Source: Sphingomonas dokdonensis (GTDB lineage: Bacteria > Pseudomonadota > Alphaproteobacteria > Sphingomonadales > Sphingomonadaceae). From it: DNA of 64,000 bases. Position 1 is the first letter of the stretch. The number at the start of each line of letters is the position of its first letter. Below the pieces are notes generated by a model. That model searched no databases and was not told where the DNA came from. It worked only from the letters and a program-made list of their open reading frames with translations. The stretch is taken from contig NZ_NBBI01000002.1 in assembly GCF_002197685.1 (NCBI RefSeq), forward strand, positions 62,001 to 126,000, given 5' to 3'. Below are positions 6,774 to 16,368 of the stretch, piece after piece. Both the position numbers and the translations under genes were made by a program.

Positions 6774-9269
6774 ATGTGGCGCAACTATGTCACCGTCGCG
6801 ATCAATGCCCTGGCCAAGAACCGCGTCTATTCGGTCATCAACCTGTTGGGATTGGCGATCGGCATGGCGGCGTGCCTGCTGATCCTGGCGTTCATCCGCT
6901 ACGAAACCAGCTTCGATCGGTGGCTGCCCGACGCGGAAAACACCTATCAATTCCAGACCTATTTTCCCAACCCGCGCGACGGCCCGCCCGCCTTCCTGCA
7001 AATGGCCAGCTATGTTGCGGAAGAACGGCTGAAGAAGGATTTTCCTCAGGTCGAGAGCACGGTCTACGTCCTGTCCGGCAGCCCGACGATCGTAAAGGAT
7101 GGAAAGGTCGCCACCACCGAAGATTACCTAATCGCGGATGGCGACCTGCTCTCGGTCATCAACCTGCCGCTTCTGCGAGGGTCGAAGACCGCGCTGAACG
7201 CGCCCGATAACGCGGTGCTCACCCACTCGGAGGCGATCCGCCAGTTCGGCACCGATGATGTGGTCGGTCGCACGATCAGCCTCATTCAGAAGGGCAAGAC
7301 CTACGATTACCGGATCAACGCGGTGCTCGCCGATCTGCCGAAGGATTCGCATCTCAAGATCAACGGCGTGTTCCGCCGCGACTTCACCTCCTACTTCGCG
7401 CAGGAGCCCGAGTTCCTCACCTGCTGGGGCTGCCAGTCAGGCTGGATCTACGCGAAGCTGAAGCCCGGCACCGATCCGGACACGCTCAACGCGCAGCTCC
7501 CCGCCTGGGAAAAGCGCAACATCCCCGACGAGAATTTCGGCGGCACCCGCTACAACACCGGTGACGATGCCGATTGGAAGTTCGTCAACGTCAGAGACGT
7601 CCACCTCGGCAAGGCACAGGCGGCGACGATGTCGCCCGGCAACGACCGCGGTACGATCGCCACCTTTGCGATCATCGCATTGCTGATTCTCAGCATGGCG
7701 GTGGTGAATTTCACCAACCTTGCCACCGCACGCGCCGGCAAGCGTGCCCGCGAGGTGGCGCTGCGTAAGGTGCTGGGCGCGACACGCAAGCAACTGATAG
7801 CGCAGTTCGTCGGCGAGTCCCTGCTCGTCGCGCTGATCGCGGTCGTTATCGCGCTTGCCCTTTCAGAGCTGCTGATCCGGCCCTTCGCCGCGTTCCTCGA
7901 TGCGGACCTCACCTTTGATTATGTTGGCAGCGGCGGCATGCTTCTTCCAGCGATCGCGCTGGTGATCATCGTGGGCCTGCTCGGCGGCCTGTATCCCGCC
8001 TTCTTTCTGTCGCGTTTCCAGCCGGCGAGCGTGCTGAAAGCAAACAAGTCGTCGGCCGAAACGCCCGGAAGCGGCCGGTTGCGCAGCGTGCTGGTGGTGG
8101 GGCAGTTCGCAATCTCCATCGCGCTCATCATCTGCACGGCGGTGGTGTACGGCCAGACGGTGTATGCCCGCTCGGTCGATCCCGGCTACAAGCGCGATCA
8201 CATCCTGCAGGTCGACAATCTCAGCCGCTACCAGCTGATCGGGCGCGGCGAGCAACTGGCGGAGCGGATGAAGCGCATCCCGGGCGTGGTCGCGGTCGGG
8301 CGCACCGACATCGGCGTGGCGACGATGAACAACAGCAATTCGGGCGTGCTGGTGCCGGGGCGTACGGAGCCGGTCACGCTCGGCCGCTACCGCGTCGATG
8401 CCGGCTTCAAGGACGCAATGGGGCTGAAGGTCGTCGCCGGCCGCTGGTTCGATCCCGCGCGGCCGATGGACGATCAGAGCACCTCCTTCCCGGAAACGCC
8501 GGCGGAAATCCGCGCCTTGGTGGCGCGAGGCTCCAACGTCGTCGTCAACGAATATGCCGCGCGCAAGCTGGGCGCCCGCAACCCGCAAGACGTGATCGGC
8601 AAGACCGTGCGGCTCGGCATGGGCGCCGACTATGGCGAGATGCCGATCACCATCGTCGGCGTGGTGAAGGACTCGCGCTTCCGGTCGGTACGCGAGCCGC
8701 TCGACCCGATCATGTTCCTCGGCACGCGCGAAGGCACGACACATATGGTGATCCGCTACGACGGCGATCCCGCCACCGTGCGCGCCGGCGTCGAGCGCGT
8801 GTGGAATCAGGCGGTGAGCGACGTGCCGTTCGAGGCAAAGTTCAGCGAAGCGATTGTCGAGGATCTGTACGAGGCCGAGGAACGGCGCGCACAGATCTTC
8901 GCCGGCTTCGCCATCCTCGCGGTTGTGATCGCCTGCCTCGGGCTGTTCGGCCTTGCGGCTTTCACCGCCGAGCGCCGTACGAAGGAGATCGGCATCCGCA
9001 AGGTGCTGGGCGCGCGCACGCTCGATATCGTGCGCCTGCTGGTGTGGCAGTTCAGCCGGCCCGTGCTGGTCGCCAATCTCATCGCCTGGCCGATCGCCTG
9101 GTGGGTGATGCGCGACTGGCTGAACGGCTTCGACACGCGCATGGCGCTGACCCCGCTGCCGTTCCTCGTCGCCGGCGGCGTGGCGCTCGGCATCGCGGTG
9201 GCGACGATCGCCGGCCATGCGTTCAAGGTCGCGCGCGCCAATCCGATCAAGGCGCTGCGCTACGAATAG
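6774..9269 (+). CDS. FtsX/MacB-type ABC permease, duplicated
   Basis: This 831-residue permease is built as two MacB-like halves. Each has an N-terminal membrane helix, a large periplasmic domain (MacB_PCD; about 45-270 and 460-690) and a three-helix FtsX domain (about 285-430 and 705-825). The coupling motif LRKVLGATRKQLIAQF recurs as IRKVLGARTLDIVRLL. It ends in the usual ANPIKALRYE. AGGAGG (6760-6765) precedes the ATG. Duplicated permeases like this work with a single LolD-type ATPase, here the gene just upstream. The substrate cannot be read from sequence; antimicrobial-peptide defence or lipid/lipoprotein handling are the usual roles. Confidence 0.9.
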   Translation: MWRNYVTVAINALAKNRVYSVINLLGLAIGMAACLLILAFIRYETSFDRWLPDAENTYQFQTYFPNPRDGPPAFLQMASYVAEERLKKDFPQVESTVYVLSGSPTIVKDGKVATTEDYLIADGDLLSVINLPLLRGSKTALNAPDNAVLTHSEAIRQFGTDDVVGRTISLIQKGKTYDYRINAVLADLPKDSHLKINGVFRRDFTSYFAQEPEFLTCWGCQSGWIYAKLKPGTDPDTLNAQLPAWEKRNIPDENFGGTRYNTGDDADWKFVNVRDVHLGKAQAATMSPGNDRGTIATFAIIALLILSMAVVNFTNLATARAGKRAREVALRKVLGATRKQLIAQFVGESLLVALIAVVIALALSELLIRPFAAFLDADLTFDYVGSGGMLLPAIALVIIVGLLGGLYPAFFLSRFQPASVLKANKSSAETPGSGRLRSVLVVGQFAISIALIICTAVVYGQTVYARSVDPGYKRDHILQVDNLSRYQLIGRGEQLAERMKRIPGVVAVGRTDIGVATMNNSNSGVLVPGRTEPVTLGRYRVDAGFKDAMGLKVVAGRWFDPARPMDDQSTSFPETPAEIRALVARGSNVVVNEYAARKLGARNPQDVIGKTVRLGMGADYGEMPITIVGVVKDSRFRSVREPLDPIMFLGTREGTTHMVIRYDGDPATVRAGVERVWNQAVSDVPFEAKFSEAIVEDLYEAEERRAQIFAGFAILAVVIACLGLFGLAAFTAERRTKEIGIRKVLGARTLDIVRLLVWQFSRPVLVANLIAWPIAWWVMRDWLNGFDTRMALTPLPFLVAGGVALGIAVATIAGHAFKVARANPIKALRYE

Positions 9270-9350
9270 GGGAGGGGCTGTGCGCGACCCTTCCCGCGCT
9301 TCACGTAATTGCGCGTGACGGCCGGGGCGAGTGCCGCGTAAGCAGCGGCG

Positions 9351-10718
9351 ATGCGGCACCGCCTTCCCCCATCCATCCTGCGCGAATACGACATCCGCGG
9401 CACGGTCGGCAAAACGCTTGCGGCGCCGGATGCCACTGCCATCGGGCGCGCCTTCGGTACGGTCGTGCGCCGCACCGGCGGGCACCGCGTCGCGGTCGGG
9501 CGCGACGGCCGGCTGTCGTCGCCCATGCTCGAAGCCGCACTCGTCGATGGCTTGCTGGCGGCGGGCGTAGATGTATTGCGCATCGGCATCGGCCCGTCGC
9601 CGATGCTCTACCATGCGGAGCGGCAGCTAGAGGTGGATGGTGGCATACAGGTAACCGGCAGCCACAATCCCCGCGACGACAATGGCTTCAAGATGGTGCT
9701 GAACCACCGGCCATTCTTCGGCCCCGACATCACGGCACTGGCGGCGCTCGCGGAGCAGGGCGATGTGGAGAGCGGTGCCGGCAGGGTCAGCGAAATTGAC
9801 ATTCTTGACGATTATGTCGCGCGCCTCACACCCGCCACGGCGGTCCCTGCGCTGCGGATCGGCTGGGATGCGGGGAATGGCGCCGCCGGTCCGGCGATCG
9901 AGAAGCTGGTGCAAGCGCTGCCGGGTGAGCATCACCTTCTCTTCACCCACGTGGACGGCAATTTCCCGCATCATCATCCCGATCCGACCGAAGAAGCCAA
10001 CCTTGCCGATCTTCAGACGCTGGTGGCGCGTGAAAGGCTCCATTTCGGGGTTGCTTTCGATGGGGATGGCGACCGCATCGGTGCGGTGGATGGCGAGGGG
10101 CGCGTGGTCGCCGGCGATCAGCTGCTCGCGATCCTGGCCGAGCGCGTGCTGCGCGACCGGCCCGGCGCCGCGATCGTCGCCGACGTGAAGGCCAGCGCCA
10201 CCTTGTTCGATCGTATTGCCGAGCTCGGTGGCGAGCCGGTGATGTGGAAAAGCGGCCACAGCAACATCAAGACGATGATGCACGAGATCGGCGCCCCGCT
10301 CGCCGGCGAGATGAGCGGCCACATCTTCTTTGGCGAGCTCGGCGGGCACGATGACGCGCTCTACGCCGCGGTGCAGCTGATCCGGGCAGTCGGGGAGAGC
10401 GGACAAACGCTCGGCGCCCTGCGCGACGCCATGCCCGATGTCGTCGCGACGCCCGAGCTACGCTTCGCAGTGGACGAGGCGCGCCGCGAAGCGGTGGTGC
10501 AGGAGGTGCTCGATCGGCTGGCGGCGGAGGGCGCCACGGTCGATCGTACCGACGGCGCACGCGTCACCACAAAGGACGGCTGGTGGCTGCTGCGCGCCTC
10601 GAACACCCAGGCGATGCTCACCGCCCGCGCCGAGGCGCGCGATCAGGCGGCGCTTGATCGACTGGTGGCCGCAATCGACCGGCAACTGGCGCTCAGCGGC
10701 GTGACGCGAACGGCGTAA
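9351..10718 (+). CDS. Phosphoglucomutase/phosphomannomutase
   Basis: This 455-residue protein of the alpha-D-phosphohexomutase superfamily interconverts hexose 1- and 6-phosphates. It has the N-terminal REYDIRG motif, the phosphoserine loop TGSHNPRDDNGFK, the Mg-binding loop DGDGDRIG, the sugar-binding motif GEMSGH (the GEMSG form is typical of bacterial PMM/PGM) and a C-terminal phosphate-binding domain (LLRASNTQAMLTAR). With ManC further on it could supply GDP-mannose. The ribosome-binding site is weak and it appears monocistronic. Confidence 0.92.
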   Translation: MRHRLPPSILREYDIRGTVGKTLAAPDATAIGRAFGTVVRRTGGHRVAVGRDGRLSSPMLEAALVDGLLAAGVDVLRIGIGPSPMLYHAERQLEVDGGIQVTGSHNPRDDNGFKMVLNHRPFFGPDITALAALAEQGDVESGAGRVSEIDILDDYVARLTPATAVPALRIGWDAGNGAAGPAIEKLVQALPGEHHLLFTHVDGNFPHHHPDPTEEANLADLQTLVARERLHFGVAFDGDGDRIGAVDGEGRVVAGDQLLAILAERVLRDRPGAAIVADVKASATLFDRIAELGGEPVMWKSGHSNIKTMMHEIGAPLAGEMSGHIFFGELGGHDDALYAAVQLIRAVGESGQTLGALRDAMPDVVATPELRFAVDEARREAVVQEVLDRLAAEGATVDRTDGARVTTKDGWWLLRASNTQAMLTARAEARDQAALDRLVAAIDRQLALSGVTRTA

Positions 10719-10735
10719 GCGCGCGCAAACGGGTG

Positions 10736-10776
10736 GGGAGAAGCCGGCGCGACCGCAACGGCGCGCCATGCTTCCC
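10736..10776. terminator. Possible bidirectional hairpin terminator
   Basis: Between the convergent phosphohexomutase and VOC genes there is an imperfect long hairpin, GGGGAGAAGC...GCTTCCCC with an inner GGCGCG/CGCGCC. It lacks a clear U-tract on either strand. Confidence 0.3.
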
Positions 10777-10791
10777 CAATCCGTTATGCGG

Positions 10792-11175
10792 TTACGCGCC
10801 CATACGGTGCATCGCGCACAGCTTGTTGCCGTCCGGATCACGCAGATAGGCGAGATACAGATCGCCGAACCCGGCCGACCGCACCCCCGGCGCATCCTCG
10901 ATCGGCTCGCCGCCATTCTCCACGCCGGCCTTGTGCCACGCATCCGCCTGCTCCGGCCCGGACACGGCAAAGCCGATCGTACCGCCATTGGCATGGCACG
11001 CCGGTTCGCCATCGATCGGCTTGCTGACGAGGAACAGCCCGCCGTTGTTCATGTAGATCAGGCGGCCCTTGTCGTCCTCGATCCCCGGCTTGCCGCCGAG
11101 CGCCGCGAAAGTGGCGTCGTAGAATTTGCGCGACCGTGCGATGTCGTTCGATCCAACCATGACGTGGCTGAACAT
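10792..11175 (-). CDS. VOC family (glyoxalase/dioxygenase fold) protein
   Basis: This 127-residue protein has the paired beta-alpha-beta-beta-beta modules of the vicinal oxygen chelate fold (HVMVGSNDIARSRKFYDATF at the start, YLAYLRDPDGNKLCAMH at the end). The His near the N-terminus and the acidic residues are plausible metal ligands. It lies 98 bp downstream of the formaldehyde dehydrogenase gene on the same strand. In many alphaproteobacteria a VOC gene sits between that gene and S-formylglutathione hydrolase, so a link to glutathione-dependent detoxification is plausible. The hydrolase is not in this window. Confidence 0.85.
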   Translation of the reverse strand: MFSHVMVGSNDIARSRKFYDATFAALGGKPGIEDDKGRLIYMNNGGLFLVSKPIDGEPACHANGGTIGFAVSGPEQADAWHKAGVENGGEPIEDAPGVRSAGFGDLYLAYLRDPDGNKLCAMHRMGA

Positions 11176-11273
11176 AGGTCCTCTCCCCTTGGTTTAGCGG
11201 GCCGTCATGCCGCGCGGCCGAGCGTTAGTCGAGGGGGAGGCAATGCGCCGCCCCGCTCGCCCACGGCCGCGGA

Positions 11274-12380
11274 TCAATAAACGACGACGCTGCGGATGCT
11301 CTCGCCCGCGTGCATCAGGTCGAAGCCCTTGTTGATCTCGTCCAGGCTCAGTCGATGCGTGATCATCGGATCGATCTGGATCAGGCCGTTCATGTACCAG
11401 TCGACGATCGTCGGCACGTCGGTGCGCCCGCGCGCGCCGCCGAACGCCGATCCCTTCCAGACGCGCCCGGTGACGAGCTGGAACGGCCGTGTCGCGATCT
11501 CCTTGCCGGCCTCCGCGACGCCGATGACGATCGATTCGCCCCAGCCGCGATGCGCGCTCTCCAGCGCCTGGCGCATCACCACCGTATTGCCCGTGCAATC
11601 GAACGTATAATCGCCGCCGCCATCGGTCATCGCGATCAGATGCTGCACGACGTCGCCGACGTTCTTGGGGTTGACGAAGTCGGTCATGCCGAACTTGCGG
11701 CCCCATTCCTCGCGATCCGGATTGATGTCGACGCCCACGATCCGCGCCGCACCGGCAAACTTGGCACCCTGAATGACGTTCAGGCCGATGCCGCCCAACC
11801 CGAACACGATCACCGTCGCGCCCGGCTCGACCTTGGCTGTGTTCACGACTGCGCCAACGCCGGTGGTGACGCCGCAGCCGATGTAGCAGCTGGTGTCGAA
11901 CGGCGCGTCGGGCCGAATCTTCGCCACCGCGATCTCCGGCAGCACGGTGAAGTTCGAAAAGGTCGAGCAGCCCATATAGTGGAAGATCTGCTGCCCCTTG
12001 TAGCTGAAGCGGCTGGTGCCGTCGGGCATCAGCCCCTTGCCCTGCGTCGCGCGGATCGCGGTGCACAGGTTGGTCTTCTGGCTGAGGCACGATTTACACT
12101 GGCGGCATTCGGGGGTGTAGAGCGGGATCACGTGATCGTCCGGTGCGACGCTCGTCACGCCGGGCCCGACCTCGCGCACGATCCCGCATCCCTCATGACC
12201 AAGCACCGAAGGGAAGAGGCCCTCCGAATCGAGCCCGTCGAGCGTATAGGCGTCGGTATGGCAGATGCCGGTCGCCATGATCTCGACCAGCACCTCGCCC
12301 GCCTTCGGCCCTTCCAGGTCGAGCTCGACGATCTCCAATGGCTTTTTGGCCTCAAAGGCGACGGCGGCACGGGTCTTCAT
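11274..12380 (-). CDS. frmA: S-(hydroxymethyl)glutathione dehydrogenase (class III ADH)
   Basis: This 368-residue zinc alcohol dehydrogenase oxidises the formaldehyde-glutathione adduct to S-formylglutathione and can reduce S-nitrosoglutathione. Visible features: the catalytic-zinc region [12 protein letters not shown] with GHEGCG, four structural-zinc Cys in [15 protein letters not shown], a Rossmann motif [18 protein letters not shown], and the class III signature [11 protein letters not shown]. It belongs to the central pathway of formaldehyde detoxification. The start [19 protein letters not shown] is the family's usual one. Confidence 0.96.
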   Translation of the reverse strand: MKTRAAVAFEAKKPLEIVELDLEGPKAGEVLVEIMATGICHTDAYTLDGLDSEGLFPSVLGHEGCGIVREVGPGVTSVAPDDHVIPLYTPECRQCKSCLSQKTNLCTAIRATQGKGLMPDGTSRFSYKGQQIFHYMGCSTFSNFTVLPEIAVAKIRPDAPFDTSCYIGCGVTTGVGAVVNTAKVEPGATVIVFGLGGIGLNVIQGAKFAGAARIVGVDINPDREEWGRKFGMTDFVNPKNVGDVVQHLIAMTDGGGDYTFDCTGNTVVMRQALESAHRGWGESIVIGVAEAGKEIATRPFQLVTGRVWKGSAFGGARGRTDVPTIVDWYMNGLIQIDPMITHRLSLDEINKGFDLMHAGESIRSVVVY

Positions 12381-12466
12381 AAGGGGCGCTCCTTGGTTGG
12401 GCTCGCGCGCCTTCTACGGTGATGGGCCGAGATTTCCAGCACCCGCCCGAGTTGGCGGCGCCGCGC

Positions 12467-13492
12467 TCAGGCCAGCGCGACCCGCAGCACCGCGCGCGTG
12501 CCGCGATGCGCCTGGTCATATTCGATGCTCGACTGCAGGCTCTGCGCCATTGCCCGGATCAGCTTGGTGCCGACGCCCGTGCCACCCGGCGAGATGGCGC
12601 CCGACATGCCGACGCCGTCATCCTCCACCGCCAGCAGGAACAGGTCATCGCCCTCGCGATGCAACCCGATCCGCACCTCGCCGCTGCCGCTCGGATAGGC
12701 ATATTTGCACGCGTTGCTGACCAGTTCGGTCACGATCACGCCCAGCGAGACGGCGCGATCGGTCGGCAGGCGGATGGGATCGGCGACCAGCCGCAGCGCG
12801 CGGGGGCGATCGTCGGTCGACCATGTCTGCGCCAGTTCATCGACCAGCGTGGTGAGATATTCGCGCATGTCGACCTGCTCGACATCGCCGCCCGTGTAGA
12901 GCCGCCGATGCACCTGCGCGATCGCGCTGATGCGCCGCTGCGTATCCTCCAGTGCGGTGCGCGCGCCCGGATCGCTGAGCGCGCCGGCCTGAAGCCGCAC
13001 CATCGCGGACACCAGCTGCAGCGAATTGGCGACGCGATGATTCACCTCGGCGAGCAGCGCCTCGAGCCGGGCATTGGAAAGCCGCAGCGATTCCTCCGCC
13101 GCCGCATTCTGCTTCTCCAGCTTCGCATGCGACACCACGGTGCGGAAAGACGCGTCGAGCAGGTCGAAGAAATCGTCGCCGACCGATTTCACCACATAAT
13201 CGGATGCTCCCGCACGCAGCGCCGCAACCGCTACCCGCTGCTCCTCCGACCCGGTGACATAGACGACGCTCGGCGGGTCGGGCAGCGCGCGGAGTCGCGA
13301 CAGCGTCTCCAGCCCGTCGATGCCCGGCATGTAATGGTCGACCGCCACCAGGCTGAAATGCTGCTCGGCGGCGATACGCACGCCCAGTTCGCCGCCGTCG
13401 GCGGTGGTGACGTCCCAGCCGCGCCGCGCCAGCGCACGCGACGCGAGGCGGCGGATGCCCTCGTCATCGTCGATGTAGAGGATGCGATCCAT
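12467..13492 (-). CDS. Response regulator / HisKA_2-type kinase hybrid
   Basis: This 341-residue protein has an N-terminal receiver domain (Asp52 in VAVDHYMPG, Lys102), then a HisKA_2 phosphoacceptor region (His152 in [13 protein letters not shown]) and a HATPase domain ([34 protein letters not shown]). There is no membrane segment, so it is cytoplasmic. The receiver-first order suggests its kinase activity is set by an upstream phosphodonor. It is the last gene of a three-gene minus-strand unit with a CHASE3 kinase and a stand-alone receiver. Kinases of this family feed PhyR in the sphingomonad general stress response, so this is a plausible but unproven output. Confidence 0.85.
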   Translation of the reverse strand: MDRILYIDDDEGIRRLASRALARRGWDVTTADGGELGVRIAAEQHFSLVAVDHYMPGIDGLETLSRLRALPDPPSVVYVTGSEEQRVAVAALRAGASDYVVKSVGDDFFDLLDASFRTVVSHAKLEKQNAAAEESLRLSNARLEALLAEVNHRVANSLQLVSAMVRLQAGALSDPGARTALEDTQRRISAIAQVHRRLYTGGDVEQVDMREYLTTLVDELAQTWSTDDRPRALRLVADPIRLPTDRAVSLGVIVTELVSNACKYAYPSGSGEVRIGLHREGDDLFLLAVEDDGVGMSGAISPGGTGVGTKLIRAMAQSLQSSIEYDQAHRGTRAVLRVALA

Positions 13493-13550
13493 CAGGTGCG
13501 GCCGATCGGCGCGGCGCTGCGCTGGCAGAAGGTCAAGGCGCGTGCCGCCA

Positions 13551-13994
13551 TCATTCCTCGATGTCGGGAACCTGAATCACCGACAGGAACAGGCCGAGTT
13601 GGCGGATCGCCTGTGCGAAGCTTTCGTAATTCACCGGCTTGGTGATGTAGACGTTGGCGCCCAGATCGTAGCAGCGCTGGATCTCGCGGCTGTCGTCGGT
13701 GGTGGTCAGCACCACGACCGGGGTCCGCTTTACCGGCCCGTCGGACTGCTTGATCTTGGCGAGGATGTCCGTGCCGCTCATGTCGGGCAGGTTGAGGTCC
13801 AGCAGCACCAGCGCCGGACCGTTCAGCATCGGGCCGTGCGGCGAGTTGAACAGGTAATCGAGCGCGCTCGTGCCATCGAGGAAATGCTTGATGTCGTTCA
13901 TGATGCCGGCGCGTCGGATGTTCTTCTCGATCAGGCGCGCATGGCCCTCGTCATCCTCGATCATCACGATGCTGACGGATTGATGTGCGTTCAT
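13551..13994 (-). CDS. Single-domain response regulator (Rcp1-like)
   Basis: This 147-residue receiver has the acidic pocket [10 protein letters not shown], phosphoacceptor Asp66 in [11 protein letters not shown], switch Thr in VVVLTTTDD and the conserved Lys in YITKPVNY. The HFLDG and ALDYLF motifs are typical of receivers paired with phytochrome-like or CHASE3 kinases. It has no output domain and probably shuttles phosphate. Its start is 1 bp from the stop of the upstream CHASE3 kinase gene, and it is followed after 58 bp by the receiver/HisKA_2 hybrid. Confidence 0.9.
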   Translation of the reverse strand: MNAHQSVSIVMIEDDEGHARLIEKNIRRAGIMNDIKHFLDGTSALDYLFNSPHGPMLNGPALVLLDLNLPDMSGTDILAKIKQSDGPVKRTPVVVLTTTDDSREIQRCYDLGANVYITKPVNYESFAQAIRQLGLFLSVIQVPDIEE

Positions 13995-13995
13995 C

Positions 13996-15507
13996 TCAAG
14001 ACTTTTCCTGCAAGCTCAGCGTCGGCGGCAGCGATAGGCGGAATGTTGCGCCTTCGCCAAGCGCCGAGCGCAAGGTAATGGTACCACCCAGCCGGTAGGC
14101 AAGGGCGCGAACATGGGCGAGGCCGATGCCTTCGCCCGGCTGGTCCTGCGTGCCGGACCGGCGGAACAGGTCGAACACGCGCTCGTGATCGCGCGGATCG
14201 ATGCCGCGGCCGTTGTCCGAAACCTCGATCCAGACGCGATCGGCGGCAGCCGCGCCGCGCACCTGCACTTCGACCGCGCGGTCGGGATGCCGATACTTGA
14301 CCGCATTCTCGATCAGGTTGGACAGGATCTGCTCGATCGCCACCCGGTCGCTGACCAGCGCGGGCAGCGAGCCGACCACGTCGATGCTGGCGCCGGTCTC
14401 GTCCAGCCGGTGCGCCATGGAGTCGCGAATCTGGCCCACCATGCGCATCAGGTCGAGCGGCTCGGGCGCGAGCACGCGGCGGCCCTGCCGCGACAACGCC
14501 AGGATGGCGTTGATCAGGCGATCCATCTTCTGCGTCGAGGTGCGGATGAAACCGATCGCCTCGGGCAGGTCCTCGCGCGCGGCGAGCTGCGCATCTTCGG
14601 TCAGGATGGCGGGCGCTTCTTCTTGTGCGCGCTCCACCAGCTCGCGCAGCGTCGCGGTTGCGGCCTCCAGTTCGGCAGTGAAGCCCATCACGTTCACCAA
14701 CGGCGAGCGCAGGTCATGGCTGACGATATAGGCGAACCGCTGGATTTCGTCGTTGGCGCGCGACAGATCGGAGGTGCGATCGACCACGATCGCCTCCAGG
14801 CTTTCGTTCAGCTGCTGCAACTGCTCGCGCGATTGCGCCAGGTCGCCGGTATAGCGCACCACCACCAGCAACGCGGCGATCGCCACCGCACCCAGCAGCA
14901 GCCCCGCGACCACCAGCACCGTGTAGAACAGGCTGATGCTGCGTTCCTGCTGTGCGTCGCGCGTGCGCAACAGGTTGCGCTCCTCGCGCGCCATCAGGTC
15001 GAACACCGCGCGGATCTGGCGCAGGCGCACGCTGCTCAGTTCCTCGCGAAACCGTTCGGTCGCCTCGGCGATGTCACCGGCGACGATCAGCTCCATCGAT
15101 TCGGCACGCAGCGCCAGCAGCTCGCGCAGATGCTTGTCCAGCGTGCGCAGATGCACCTGCTGGCGCGGATTGTCATAGGTCAGCTGCCGCAGCCGCTTGG
15201 TGGCAACCGGCAGGGCGGCGGCTGTTGTGTTATACGCATCGAGAAAGCTGGCCGTGGTGGGCGAGAGCAGAAAGCCGCGCCGCGTCGTTTCGCCCTGCTC
15301 GATCAGCCGGCGGGTTTCGGCGATCGACAGCTCCACCTCGTAGGTGTGCGACACGGCTTGGCTGTGCCTTGCCATCTCGCCCGTGACCCAGGCGGCGGCG
15401 ATGCCCGCGGCGATCAGCGCCACGAAGCCGACCGCCATGAAGGCGATCAGCACGCGTCCGATCTTGCCGTCGTTCACGGCGAAGCTGTGCCCCTGTTCCC
15501 CGGCCAT
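13996..15507 (-). CDS. CHASE3-domain sensor histidine kinase
   Basis: This 503-residue kinase has membrane segments at about 20-40 and 190-215 flanking a periplasmic CHASE3 four-helix sensor (EVELSIAETRRLIEQGETTRRGFLL), a short coiled coil, HisKA with the phosphoacceptor in FAYIVSHDLRSPL, and a HATPase domain (LIENAVKYRHPD, DNGRGIDPRD, GEGIGLAHVRALA). It heads a three-gene operon; the two downstream genes are its probable phosphotransfer partners. The CHASE3 ligand is unknown. Confidence 0.9.
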   Translation of the reverse strand: MAGEQGHSFAVNDGKIGRVLIAFMAVGFVALIAAGIAAAWVTGEMARHSQAVSHTYEVELSIAETRRLIEQGETTRRGFLLSPTTASFLDAYNTTAAALPVATKRLRQLTYDNPRQQVHLRTLDKHLRELLALRAESMELIVAGDIAEATERFREELSSVRLRQIRAVFDLMAREERNLLRTRDAQQERSISLFYTVLVVAGLLLGAVAIAALLVVVRYTGDLAQSREQLQQLNESLEAIVVDRTSDLSRANDEIQRFAYIVSHDLRSPLVNVMGFTAELEAATATLRELVERAQEEAPAILTEDAQLAAREDLPEAIGFIRTSTQKMDRLINAILALSRQGRRVLAPEPLDLMRMVGQIRDSMAHRLDETGASIDVVGSLPALVSDRVAIEQILSNLIENAVKYRHPDRAVEVQVRGAAAADRVWIEVSDNGRGIDPRDHERVFDLFRRSGTQDQPGEGIGLAHVRALAYRLGGTITLRSALGEGATFRLSLPPTLSLQEKS

Positions 15508-15565
15508 CGACGAAGCGTCTAGGAGCGGATTTCTTAAAACGCCAGACGTGCTGTCTTGATCGGCA

Positions 15566-16333
15566 TCAAAGCAGCAGGTCCTGTGCGCTCATCCGCCCGA
15601 CCAGCCCGCCACCGCGCCGACGCGCCAGCTCCGTCTCCGCGGTGAAGCGCACGTCGGGATCGCGATCGGTCAGGAATTTGACCAGGCTTTCGTCCTCGAT
15701 CTCGTTCCACGGCTTGCCGCGATCGGCGCCGAAACGAACGCGCGGCAGCAGCGCAGGAATGCTCGACCATTCGATCAGCTGCGCGACGCTCGCCTCGTTC
15801 AGCATGTCGCGCAGGTGAAAGGCGGTAACATAGGCGTCCGGGAACGCGCGATGCGCCGGCAGACCGCGCTCATGCTGCAGTCCGTCGGGCTTGCGCCAAT
15901 AGCGCAGCACCTGGTTGGAGAAGCTGGGCGAATCGGGCCATAGCCGCAGCGCGCATTTCCAGGTGCAGATCCACTCCGCGCCATGCGTCAGTGCGCTGGT
16001 GCAGAATTGCTCCTCGAACGCGGCGCGATGCGCGGCCAGCGCCACGCGGCGCGGATAGGGATCAAGGATGCCACGCGCGATGTCGTGCCACCATGGCGCA
16101 TCCGCGACGTCCTCGTCACGGATGTGGTGCACCGCCTGGGTGACGGGCGGCATCGAACGTCCGGGATTGACGAACCGCTGCCCGCCTTCGCCATAGATTT
16201 CCCAGCGGCCATCCTCACCCAGTGCGACATCCTGCCAGCCGATCTCGCACACGCCATGCTGCGGCGGCGCGTTGCCGGTGGTTTCCAGATCGATGACGCG
16301 GATGATGCTTGGCTGGCGACGCATGGAGGTCAT
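15566..16333 (-). CDS. DnaQ-like 3'-5' exonuclease
   Basis: This 255-residue protein of the DEDD exonuclease fold carries Exo I VIDLETTG (Asp and Glu ligands), an Exo II-like segment AAHRAAFEEQF and Exo III AHRAFPDAYVT (His and Asp). The Exo II position normally carries Asp; here it reads Glu, so activity may be altered or the alignment shifted. The C-terminal 80 residues have no recognised domain. A second in-frame Met at 16324 could be the start. It follows the GH130 gene by 35 bp on the same strand; no functional link is evident. Confidence 0.78.
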   Translation of the reverse strand: MTSMRRQPSIIRVIDLETTGNAPPQHGVCEIGWQDVALGEDGRWEIYGEGGQRFVNPGRSMPPVTQAVHHIRDEDVADAPWWHDIARGILDPYPRRVALAAHRAAFEEQFCTSALTHGAEWICTWKCALRLWPDSPSFSNQVLRYWRKPDGLQHERGLPAHRAFPDAYVTAFHLRDMLNEASVAQLIEWSSIPALLPRVRFGADRGKPWNEIEDESLVKFLTDRDPDVRFTAETELARRRGGGLVGRMSAQDLLL

Positions 16334-16368
16334 GTGGGGGCTTGCGGCCCCGCTGTCACCTGCCAGCG

